From Gemmatimonadota bacterium (GTDB lineage Bacteria > Gemmatimonadota > Gemmatimonadetes > Gemmatimonadales > GWC2-71-9), in assembly GCA_003221895.1 (NCBI GenBank), contig QHUJ01000120.1, positions 26,503 through 90,502 on the forward strand: a stretch of 64,000 bases of DNA, in the 5' to 3' direction. Position 1 is the first letter of the stretch, and every line of letters begins with the position of its first letter. The position numbers and the translations under genes are program-made. The notes under the pieces are model-generated. The model made no database searches and was not told the origin of the DNA. It was given only the letters and a program-made list of their open reading frames with translations. Positions 36,926 to 44,537 of this stretch are shown in pieces.

Positions 36926-38146
36926 TCATGAGGCCAGCTCGACGCGTACCAGCGAAATCAACCGCTGCAACGCGCGCTGCACTACAGCGGTCTCAGGGTG
37001 CCGGAGAATCACGAACCCTTCACCTTCGTAGCTGCCGGTAGGCGTTTGACCCGGGGTGGGCAGCTTCGCGTCCACGACCAGCGAGCCGATCTCGTGCTGT
37101 ACCTGATCGAGACCGCGAATCGCCCGGACGCGCCCATTTCCCTGACCGCGCAAGTATGCGGCCCCCACGGCGTATTGGCGCGGCGGCGCGGCAAAGTCGC
37201 CGAACACCATCAGCCGTGCCCAGGCCGCGACCGCGTCGAAGTCGTGCGCCCGCGAGATGATCGTCATGATCTGCGCCCCGGGCGGGCGCGCCGCGACTTC
37301 GGAAATCGCGATCGTCCCATCCGGACGCCGAAACCATTCCATGTGCGTGAGCCCCGTCTCCATCCCCAGGACGCCCAGTGCGCGGAACGCCGCGCTGCGG
37401 ATGTCGTCATACTGCGGCTCCTCCACCTCCCGCGGCAGCACCAGACACCACTGGATCCACGGATTGCGCAGCACCTCGAGCGGCGAGGGATAGTAGTGTG
37501 TCAGCGAGTGCCACACGGCGCGGCCGCCGATCGACACCGTCTCGAACGAGTGCTCGTCCCCGGTCACATACTCTTCCAGCAGCACGGGACGATCCGGCCC
37601 CGGCGCGGCGGCGTCGACCGCGGCCAGCAGCGCCGGCAGATCGTCGACGCGCGACGTGGCCTGCGCGCCGGCGCCGCTCGGTGGCTTGACGATCAACGAA
37701 AACCCGATCTCACGCGCAAATGCCGCCGCGTCTTCACGCGTCGCCGCCAGCCGGTGGCGCGCGCAGGGGAGGCCGGCTTCGCGCAACAGGGATTTCATGC
37801 GTGCCTTGTCGCGGAAATTGTGCGCCGCGGCCACGCGCATACCCGTGATGCCGCGGAGCTCGCGAATCTCCGCAAGCGGCACCTGCAGCTGCTCGTACGC
37901 GGCCAGCAAGCGGTCGACCCGTCCGACGCGTGCCTCCAGCTGCGTGACCGCATCCATCAGCTGTCCTGTGTGCAGCACATCGGGCACGCGCCAGTGCCCG
38001 ACCTGAGAGCGCAACGCGGGTGGAAGATCGTCGAGCGGGGCCTGGCTGATCACGCCGACCCGCACGCCGGGCAGTGCCACCACGGCGGCAATCATGCGCG
38101 ACGCGTTTTCAGAGAGAATGGGAGCGGCGAAAAACACGACGGGCAT
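36926..38146 (-). CDS. ATP-grasp domain protein (paralogue B), first gene of the long minus-strand run
   Basis: A 406-residue ATP-grasp protein, paralogue of the downstream gene. Nucleotide-binding region IGFSLIVKPPSGAGAQATSR, the segment EEYVTGDEHSFETVSIGGRA, TGLTHMEWFRRPDGTIAISE, and the metal site SEVAARPPGAQIM. ATG at 38146 has no clear ribosome site. A GTG at 38176 would add ten residues and has none either, so the start is uncertain by up to 30 bp. It is divergent from an esterase gene only 31 bp away, so its promoter must overlap that gene. Confidence 0.85.
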   Translation of the reverse strand: MPVVFFAAPILSENASRMIAAVVALPGVRVGVISQAPLDDLPPALRSQVGHWRVPDVLHTGQLMDAVTQLEARVGRVDRLLAAYEQLQVPLAEIRELRGITGMRVAAAHNFRDKARMKSLLREAGLPCARHRLAATREDAAAFAREIGFSLIVKPPSGAGAQATSRVDDLPALLAAVDAAAPGPDRPVLLEEYVTGDEHSFETVSIGGRAVWHSLTHYYPSPLEVLRNPWIQWCLVLPREVEEPQYDDIRSAAFRALGVLGMETGLTHMEWFRRPDGTIAISEVAARPPGAQIMTIISRAHDFDAVAAWARLMVFGDFAAPPRQYAVGAAYLRGQGNGRVRAIRGLDQVQHEIGSLVVDAKLPTPGQTPTGSYEGEGFVILRHPETAVVQRALQRLISLVRVELAS

Positions 38147-38177
38147 GGGGAGGTACGGTAACCCCCCACGACGCACT

Positions 38178-39017
38178 ATGGAACCGGTGCGGCCATACTT
38201 ACATTACGCGCTGCGAATGCGAAGGTACCCACGTTTTTTCCTGCGCTGGAGGGCGCGCGCCCGAGCCCGCGCCCACAAAGGCTCGGTTCAAGTGGTTCCG
38301 GCCAATGGCCGCAACCTCCTCGTGTACACACCGGCGTCGTACGCCCGGGGTGACGCACGCTACCCCGTCATCTATATGCAGGACGGCCAGAATCTCTTCG
38401 ATCCCGCGACCAGTTTTGCGGGAGACTGGGGTCTGAAGACCGCGCTCGCGTGGGCGAGTCGCCGCGGATTCCAGGCCATCGTCGTCGGCATTCCGAACAT
38501 GGGAGCAGCACGCATCACCGAGTACACGCCGTTCGTCGACCCGAAGGTCGGCGGCGGCCAGGGCGAGCGCTACCTCGACTACCTGGTCCACACGGTAAAA
38601 CCTCTGATCGACGAGCGATTCCGCACGCTGCCCGAGCGGGCGCACACGGGCATCGCGGGATCGTCGCTCGGCGGGTTGATCAGCCTGTACGCCTTCTTCC
38701 GATATCCGGAGGTGTTCGGCTTCACCGCTGCGCTGAGCCCGTCGTTGTGGTTCGCGAACGCCGCAATACTCGCTTTCGTCGAGCAGGCCACCCCCCCCGC
38801 CGGTGGACGCGTGTATCTCGACGTCGGGCTGCGCGAAGGACCGGCACACGTGGCGCTGGCCCGCCAGCTGCGGGACATCCTGGTCGCGAAGGGCTACGAA
38901 CCCCGCGTCGAGCTGCGCTGGGTGGAGGATCGCGAAGGCCGCCACCACGAGTCGGCGTGGGGCCGCCGGTTCCGCAAGGCGCTGCCATTTCTGCTGCGGA
39001 ACGGCAAACCGGGATGA
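38178..39017 (+). CDS. Alpha/beta-hydrolase-fold esterase (Fes/esterase D type)
   Basis: A 279-residue serine hydrolase. After a basic N-terminus the fold begins with LLVYTPASYARGDARYPVIY then MQDGQNLFDPATSFAGDW. The nucleophile elbow is GIAGSSLGGLISLYAFFRYP (GXSXG), with a likely catalytic His in REGRHHESAWGRRF. This matches the esterase family that includes enterochelin esterases and esterase D. ATG 38178 was chosen; an in-frame ATG at 38217 gives a shorter option and an open frame starts at 38094 inside the divergent gene. It couples to the next esterase by an ATGA overlap. Its position suggests it acts on the amidoligase product. Confidence 0.85.
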   Translation: MEPVRPYLHYALRMRRYPRFFLRWRARARARAHKGSVQVVPANGRNLLVYTPASYARGDARYPVIYMQDGQNLFDPATSFAGDWGLKTALAWASRRGFQAIVVGIPNMGAARITEYTPFVDPKVGGGQGERYLDYLVHTVKPLIDERFRTLPERAHTGIAGSSLGGLISLYAFFRYPEVFGFTAALSPSLWFANAAILAFVEQATPPAGGRVYLDVGLREGPAHVALARQLRDILVAKGYEPRVELRWVEDREGRHHESAWGRRFRKALPFLLRNGKPG

Positions 39018-39742
39018 AGCAGGAGCGCCACCGCTGGCGCAGCCCCGCCCTGGGACGCGAGATGGAGTTGCAGGTGGTGGGCCACGCCGGCGCGCGGGTC
39101 TTTGTGTTCCCCACAACGCTGGGCAGCCTCACCGAGTGGACCGATCGCTGGATGCACCGGTGGGGTGTGCTCGGCGAACACCTCGACCGCGGCTGGATCC
39201 AGCTCTACTGCCTGCATCACGTGCACGAGGAAAGCTGGTACGCGCCCGACCACGTTCATCCTGGTCGTCGCGCGTGGCGCCATCTGCAATACGACCGGTA
39301 TCTGCGTGACGAGGTCGTCCCGTTCAGCCTCTCGAAGAATCCGACACAATTTCTCATTGCGACCGGGGCGAGTTTCGGCGCCTACCACGCCCTCTGTTTC
39401 GGGCTCCGCAATCCGCACAGCGTGAATCGCATCATCGGCCTCTCGGGCACGTACGACATCAAGCGCCTGACGGGCGGCTACTCCGATGCCAACGTCTACG
39501 CATGTAACCCATTCGATTTCATGGCTCACGAGCAGGATCCATCACGCCTCGCCGCATTCCAGCGGCAGGACATCATCCTGGCGATCGGCGAGCACGATCC
39601 CGCCTGCGAGAACAATCGCGAAATGTCCGGCATCCTGTGGGGCAAAGGGATCGGGAACGCGCTGCGGATCTGGGACGGTTGGTCCCACGACTGGCCCTAC
39701 TGGGAGAAGATGATCCGCCTGTACATCGGTGGGCACGACTGA
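39014..39742 (+). CDS. Alpha/beta-hydrolase-fold esterase
   Basis: A 242-residue protein of the putative-esterase family. The nucleophile elbow is LIATGASFGAYHALCFGLRN (GASFG), the acid is probably in ILAIGEHDPACENNREM, and the His in RIWDGWSHDWPYWEKM. It lacks a signal peptide and should be cytosolic. ATG at 39014 overlaps the previous esterase stop by 4 bp, so the two are a translationally coupled pair. The two share the fold but little sequence, so they are not recent duplicates. Confidence 0.87.
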   Translation: MKQERHRWRSPALGREMELQVVGHAGARVFVFPTTLGSLTEWTDRWMHRWGVLGEHLDRGWIQLYCLHHVHEESWYAPDHVHPGRRAWRHLQYDRYLRDEVVPFSLSKNPTQFLIATGASFGAYHALCFGLRNPHSVNRIIGLSGTYDIKRLTGGYSDANVYACNPFDFMAHEQDPSRLAAFQRQDIILAIGEHDPACENNREMSGILWGKGIGNALRIWDGWSHDWPYWEKMIRLYIGGHD

Positions 39743-39755
39743 GACGACAATGAAT

Positions 39756-39779
39756 AATGATCAAGGATCATCGATCATT
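39756..39779. terminator. Possible bidirectional terminator between convergent genes
   Basis: An AT-rich inverted repeat between the esterase stop (39742) and the end of the GH57 frame: AATGATC at 39756-39762 and GATCATT at 39773-39779, with a nested ATGATC/GATCAT pair. It partly overlaps the GH57 stop region. There is no U-run, so the terminator role is tentative. Confidence 0.35.
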
Positions 39780-41462
39780 GATGATTCGCTCCAGCGTCGG
39801 CAGAATGTCCGGGAATATGTCGTCGCGCCGCCGCAGCTCTTCGGCGAGTGCCACACCAGACTCCAGGGCGTCGCGGTTCGCGAGGGCCGCCAGCAACCGC
39901 TCGAGATCGTCGCAGTGGCCGTTGAAGCGGCGCGTCGCGTAGTCGGCAACTTCTCCCGTCGAGATGATGAACTGCCAGTCTGAGGACTGCGCCAGCAGCA
40001 GCTCGCGCGCCGCCTGCGCCAGGATCGGGCGCGCCGCCCCCACGCCGAGCGCCGCCGGTACCGCGTCCCAAAAGCGCTGCTCCAGAGGCCAGAGCCGTCG
40101 CCACGTCCAGAGTGTCTCGTCATTCAGCCACATGCTGTAGTCACCGTTCGCCCCCCAAGACCCCGCGGCAAGTTGCAGCGCCGACGTCGGTGGGCGTTCG
40201 CGAAGATGGTGGCTCGCGGTGGTCGGATGTACGTCCAGGTCGTCATTGAAAGAGCGGTACATGGCGCCGAGAAAATCTGGTCCCTCGAACCACCAGTGCC
40301 CGAACAGCTCGGTGTCGAACGGCGACACGACGACGGCGCCAGCGCCATCACCGTCGCCCTGCGCCTCGTCTCGCGCGATTCGATCGAGCAGGTGGAGAAA
40401 GTGTTTGGCGTGGTCGCGCGCCCGCCACCGAGCCGCCGTTGGGTCGTACGGCTGCTTGTCGCCGAGGTCGACGCCATTCCCCGTCACACGCCAGAGCTTG
40501 AGTCCGCCCGGCCAGCGGATTTTGTGGAACTCGAGGTACGTCCCGTCTCCCGGGTACCCGCTGTGACGACTCCAGACCTGTGCGGAGGCGACGGGGTCGC
40601 GCACTAACGCCGCGACGGCGGCGCCGGGCCGTGATGACAACCGGTACGCCTGGTACGGCGAGTTCTCGATGGTTCCCGCGTATGGCGTGCCGCGCTGGGG
40701 GCGGCCGTGGAGGTCGAATCGCTCCGCGCCCATCGGAAGATCATCCTCGTAAACACTCAGCGGTGTCCCCGCAGCGGCCTGGTGCGCGTCGGCGAAGAAA
40801 TAGCGGAATCCCGCCTCGGCGACGAACTCATCGGTTCCCGGGCGCTCTCCCGACCACGGCGCGTCGGGAAGGGGCCTCCACGTTCCCCGGCCGCGGTAGG
40901 CGCATTCGGGAAGCCAACAGCCCGCCGGTTTGCGCCCGAACAAGCGTTCGTGTTCCACACGCCCGAGCAAGAACTGCAGCCGGACGCTCTCATCGCATCC
41001 CAGCAGCGGTGAGAAACCGTGCGTCGCGGCGCCGCCCATGATCTCGATGTGGCCGGCCTCTTCGAGCGCCCGAAACGGCGCGACGAGGTCACCGTTGACC
41101 GATCGGAACAGCGCGCGCAACCGCTGCAGGCGCTCACGCCAATATGCCGTGAGCGGGATGAGCGGTTCATCGTTGGTCCCCGCGAGCGTCGTGGCGGCCT
41201 CATCGCACGCCGTGAGTCGCTGCTGGAAGTACGCCTCGAGCTCGGCGGCAAACGTCCGCGACACGAGCTGGTTCGCGAGCACGGGGGTAAAGCCGATCGT
41301 GAGCGGCGAGGGGACCCCTTCTACAGCCAGCTCGCGCAGCGTCTCCAGCAGGGGCAGATAGGTATCGATCGCGGCTTCGCACAGCCAATCGCTGCCGTGC
41401 GGCCAGCGGCCGTGGTTGAGCACGTACGGGAGATGGCTGTGCAACGCGAGAACGAAATCCAT
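39768..41462 (-). CDS. Glycoside hydrolase family 57 alpha-glucan enzyme (branching-enzyme / amylase type)
   Basis: The 564-residue protein is a GH57 enzyme. It opens with FVLALHSHLPYVLNHGRWPH, a family-typical HXHXP segment. The nucleophile glutamate region is GCWLPECAYRGRG and the general acid aspartate region VVVSPFDTELFGHWWFEG. The C-terminal part (SDWQFIISTGEVADYATRRF) matches the DUF1957 domain of GH57 1,4-alpha-glucan branching enzymes. With the adjacent glycogen synthase this points to branching of glycogen-like polymer, though amylase activity is possible. ATG at 41462 shares a base with the glgA stop. Confidence 0.9.
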   Translation of the reverse strand: MDFVLALHSHLPYVLNHGRWPHGSDWLCEAAIDTYLPLLETLRELAVEGVPSPLTIGFTPVLANQLVSRTFAAELEAYFQQRLTACDEAATTLAGTNDEPLIPLTAYWRERLQRLRALFRSVNGDLVAPFRALEEAGHIEIMGGAATHGFSPLLGCDESVRLQFLLGRVEHERLFGRKPAGCWLPECAYRGRGTWRPLPDAPWSGERPGTDEFVAEAGFRYFFADAHQAAAGTPLSVYEDDLPMGAERFDLHGRPQRGTPYAGTIENSPYQAYRLSSRPGAAVAALVRDPVASAQVWSRHSGYPGDGTYLEFHKIRWPGGLKLWRVTGNGVDLGDKQPYDPTAARWRARDHAKHFLHLLDRIARDEAQGDGDGAGAVVVSPFDTELFGHWWFEGPDFLGAMYRSFNDDLDVHPTTASHHLRERPPTSALQLAAGSWGANGDYSMWLNDETLWTWRRLWPLEQRFWDAVPAALGVGAARPILAQAARELLLAQSSDWQFIISTGEVADYATRRFNGHCDDLERLLAALANRDALESGVALAEELRRRDDIFPDILPTLERIINDR

Positions 41463-43027
41463 CAGTCGGTGCTGCGGCCCGTGCGCTCGGCCACCTCGAG
41501 CGCTTTGAGGTAGACGGCGAGGTACTTCAACGCCGAGTGCTGCCAACTGAAGTTCTTCGCCATCGCGCGACGCATCAGCGTCTGCCATCCGCGCTCGTCG
41601 CGGTAGTGCTCTACGGCGCGCTGCAGCGCCGTGGCGAGCGCCGGCACGGAGAACTGGTCGAAGACGAAGCCGGTGCTGCCGTCGTCGACAGTGTCATTGA
41701 GGCCGCCGGTGCGCCGCACGACGGGGATGGTGCCGAACCGTTGGGCGCGCATCTGCGTGAGGCCGCACGGCTCGTACTGGCACGGCATGAGCAGCATGTC
41801 GGCGCCGGCGACGACGATGTGCTCGAGCGGGTCCGTGAACCCGGGTTCGACGGCGATGCGGTCGGGAAAGCGCGCCGCCAGCTGGCGCAAGGGCTCGATG
41901 TAGCGGCGCTCGCCCTGACCCAAAAAGACGTACTGGGCGTCCGTCGAGAGCAACGCGCGACCATCCACGAGCAGGTCGAGTCCCTTTTGCGCGACCAGGC
42001 GCGCCGCCATGCCGAACAGCGGCGTGCGCGCCGACTGCGCGAGTCCGAAATGCGTCTGGAGCGCGACCTTGCACTCCCGCTTGCCCTCGAGGTGTCGCGC
42101 GTTGAAGCGCTGGGCGATGTGCGCATCCCTCGTGGGATCCCAGATGTCGTAGTCGATCCCGTTGGTGATCCCGAACAGCCGGTCGCGCAGCGCGCGGAAC
42201 GTGTCGCCCAGTCCGAAGCCGCCGTCGGGCGACTGCAGCTCGCGCGCGTGCGTCGCGCTCACGGTGACGACAGCGTCTGCCGAGATGATCCCGCCCTTGA
42301 GCCAATTCACCTTGTCGTACCACTCCAGGAACTCCCAGTTGAACAGCTCCCACGGGAGGCCGATCTCGGCCAGCGTCGCCGGCGGGAAATGTCCCTGATA
42401 GCCGGCGTTGTGGACCGACAAAACCGCGGGGACACGCCGGTAGTACGGATGCCGCGCCAGGAGCGACCGCAGGTACACGAGCACCATGGACGCGTGCCAG
42501 TCGTGCGCGTGCAGAATCGCGTTGGCGGGGGCGATGCGCGGCAACGCGGTGAGCGCCGCAAGGGAGAAGAAGGCGAAGCGCCGGTGATTATCGGGATAGT
42601 CCCGTCCTTCGCCGTACAACGCCGGCCGATCGAAGAACCCCGGATGCTCCACGAAAACCACGTCGGTGCCGCGGCGCATGCCTTTGGCCCGCCACAGCCG
42701 GCCGGTTTCTCGGGTGGGCCCGAGCTGCACCGTGATGGGCGCCCCGAGCGGTTCCATCGCGGGAACCACGGCGCGGACTTGCTGGTAGAGCGGCATCACG
42801 ACTGTGGTCGGCAGGCCCGCGGCGGCCTGGTACGTGGCCAGACTGGCGACGGCCTCTCCGAGACCTCCCGAGCGCGCGTAGGGCCAGCACTCGGAGACCA
42901 CGTGGACGATCGGGATTGGTTTGCCGTCGTTCGTCCGCAGGACGGACTTGCGCGTTCTGGCGCGCGCGCGGGCGGGCGATCTACGCTCACGCGTTTGGGG
43001 TTTCGGCGCTTCGGACGATCCGACCAT
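41462..43027 (-). CDS. glgA: Glycogen synthase GlgA (GT5), variant KXGGL motif
   Basis: Elongates alpha-1,4-glucan from ADP- or UDP-glucose. The 521-residue protein has the GT5 layout: an N-terminal starch-synthase catalytic domain and a GT1-like C-terminal domain with MLLMPCQYEPCGLTQMRAQRFGT. Conserved HAHDWHASMVLVYLRSLL and VLSVHNAGYQGHFP are present. The N-terminal substrate loop reads YARSGGLGEAV, with Arg in place of the usual Lys of KXGGL. A basic 35-residue tail precedes the domain. It is probably cotranscribed with the GH57 gene. Confidence 0.9.
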   Translation of the reverse strand: MVGSSEAPKPQTRERRSPARARARTRKSVLRTNDGKPIPIVHVVSECWPYARSGGLGEAVASLATYQAAAGLPTTVVMPLYQQVRAVVPAMEPLGAPITVQLGPTRETGRLWRAKGMRRGTDVVFVEHPGFFDRPALYGEGRDYPDNHRRFAFFSLAALTALPRIAPANAILHAHDWHASMVLVYLRSLLARHPYYRRVPAVLSVHNAGYQGHFPPATLAEIGLPWELFNWEFLEWYDKVNWLKGGIISADAVVTVSATHARELQSPDGGFGLGDTFRALRDRLFGITNGIDYDIWDPTRDAHIAQRFNARHLEGKRECKVALQTHFGLAQSARTPLFGMAARLVAQKGLDLLVDGRALLSTDAQYVFLGQGERRYIEPLRQLAARFPDRIAVEPGFTDPLEHIVVAGADMLLMPCQYEPCGLTQMRAQRFGTIPVVRRTGGLNDTVDDGSTGFVFDQFSVPALATALQRAVEHYRDERGWQTLMRRAMAKNFSWQHSALKYLAVYLKALEVAERTGRSTD

Positions 43028-43079
43028 GATGCTCGAAGATAACGCGAGAACGCCCGCTGTCGCGATTGATCAATCTACC

Positions 43080-43102
43080 CCCCGAGCCGACTGGCCTCGG
43101 GG
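43080..43102 (-). terminator. GC-rich hairpin after the efflux operon
   Basis: A perfect 7-bp stem, CCCCGAG at 43080-43086 and CTCGGGG at 43096-43102, with a 9-nt loop. It lies directly after the stop of the outer-membrane efflux gene (43104) on the minus strand and before glgA. It lacks a U-tract, so it may be only part of a termination or mRNA-stability element. Confidence 0.4.
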
Positions 43103-43103
43103 T

Positions 43104-44537
43104 CTACCGCGCCGGGTGCGGGATCGCCAGCGTGTCGGTCACGGCGTCCCATCCGCCGCCCAACGCCCGATACAGCTGCACCACGGCTACGCGCTGCTGA
43201 CGCTGCAGGCTCGATTCGCCCAGCTCGGCGTCGGCGAGCACGCGCTGCGCGTCGAGCAGCGTGGTGTAGCTGTCCACCCCACCCTGGTAGCGGTCGCCCG
43301 CCAACGCAACCGCCCGCCGCGCGGCGCCCACCTGACGCACGGCCGCCCCGACCTCGATCTGCAGCTGCTGGAGCGCGACCAGGCCGTTCTCGACCTCGCG
43401 GAACGCGTTCAGGACCACCTGGTCGTAGCGCGCCACGGCGGCTTCCGTCCGAGCGCGCTCCAGCTTGACCTGCTTGCCGCTTCGGCCGGCGTTGATGATC
43501 GGAAGCAGCACGTTCGTGGCAAGGTGCAAGAAACCGGTCCCCGCCTGGAACAGGTTCTCGATAGCATCGGTGCGCGTCCCGCCCGCCGCAGTGAGCGAGA
43601 TCGTGGGGAAGCGCGCCGCGATCGCGGCGCCGATCATGGCGTTGGCGGACCGCAACTCCGACTCGGCCTGGCGGATATCGGGTCGACGCTGCAGCACGGT
43701 GGACGGTATGCCCGGCGGAATCTGCGTGCGGAAAGTTTGCTTGATGAGTGCGGCACCGCGCGGCACCGTGCCCGGCATGCGCCCCAGCAGAACGTTCAGC
43801 TCCTGCTCCTTCTGGCTGGCCTGCAAGCGAATGCTCGCCACACGCCCCTCGGAGCCCGCCAGCTCCGACTCGCCCTGACGCACGTCGAGCTCCGAGGTCA
43901 GCCCGCCTTCGAAGCGCGATCGCGCCAGGTCCAGCGACCGTCGCCGCGTGACGACGATCGACTCCGCGATGACGGTCTGCTGATCGAGATCGCGCAGCTC
44001 GAGATACGCTCGCGCGACGTCGCCTACGACCGTGATGATGACCCCGCGGCGTGCGTACTCGGTGGCCAGCAGGCTCGCCTTGGCGGATTCGTTGAGTCGC
44101 CGCAGCCGACCCCACAAGTCGAGCTCCCAACTCACGCTCGCCCCCAGCTCGAACAAGTTGTACGTGCCCGTGCGGAGACCCAACAAGGAGTCGCTGACGT
44201 GTACCTTGGCGGCCCGTCCACTGACGTCGATCTGCGGCAGGAACTCGAGCTGCTGGATCCCGAGCCTCGCCCGGGCCTCGTTGACATGCGCCAGAGCGAT
44301 GCGCAGATCGCGGTTCTCGCGCAGCGCGATGCGGACGAGCTCCTGCAGCGTGGAGTCGCCCAACACCTCCCACCACGCCAGGTTGGCGTACGATGAGTCC
44401 TGAGCGGAAATGGTCGAATCGCGCCAGTGCTCCGGCGCGGCCGTCGGCGGCGTCTTGAAGTTCGGGCCGACGGCACAGGCCCCTGCTACGAGCGCGACGC
44501 AGGCCAGCGCCAGCCGACGCCACGTGCCTGTCCGCAT
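43104..44537 (-). CDS. RND efflux outer-membrane factor, NodT/OprM type lipoprotein
   Basis: The 477-residue TolC-like channel of a tripartite efflux pump. The signal peptide ends in a lipobox (LVAGAC, cysteine at about residue 21), followed by AVGPNFKTPP, the NodT family start. Two OEP repeats with long helices and short strands follow; ELDLWGRLRRLNESAKAS in the first and RYDQVVLNAFREVENGLVAL in the second are typical. It overlaps the RND gene stop by a single base at 44537. It is the third gene of the adaptor-pump-channel operon. Confidence 0.93.
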   Translation of the reverse strand: MRTGTWRRLALACVALVAGACAVGPNFKTPPTAAPEHWRDSTISAQDSSYANLAWWEVLGDSTLQELVRIALRENRDLRIALAHVNEARARLGIQQLEFLPQIDVSGRAAKVHVSDSLLGLRTGTYNLFELGASVSWELDLWGRLRRLNESAKASLLATEYARRGVIITVVGDVARAYLELRDLDQQTVIAESIVVTRRRSLDLARSRFEGGLTSELDVRQGESELAGSEGRVASIRLQASQKEQELNVLLGRMPGTVPRGAALIKQTFRTQIPPGIPSTVLQRRPDIRQAESELRSANAMIGAAIAARFPTISLTAAGGTRTDAIENLFQAGTGFLHLATNVLLPIINAGRSGKQVKLERARTEAAVARYDQVVLNAFREVENGLVALQQLQIEVGAAVRQVGAARRAVALAGDRYQGGVDSYTTLLDAQRVLADAELGESSLQRQQRVAVVQLYRALGGGWDAVTDTLAIPHPAR

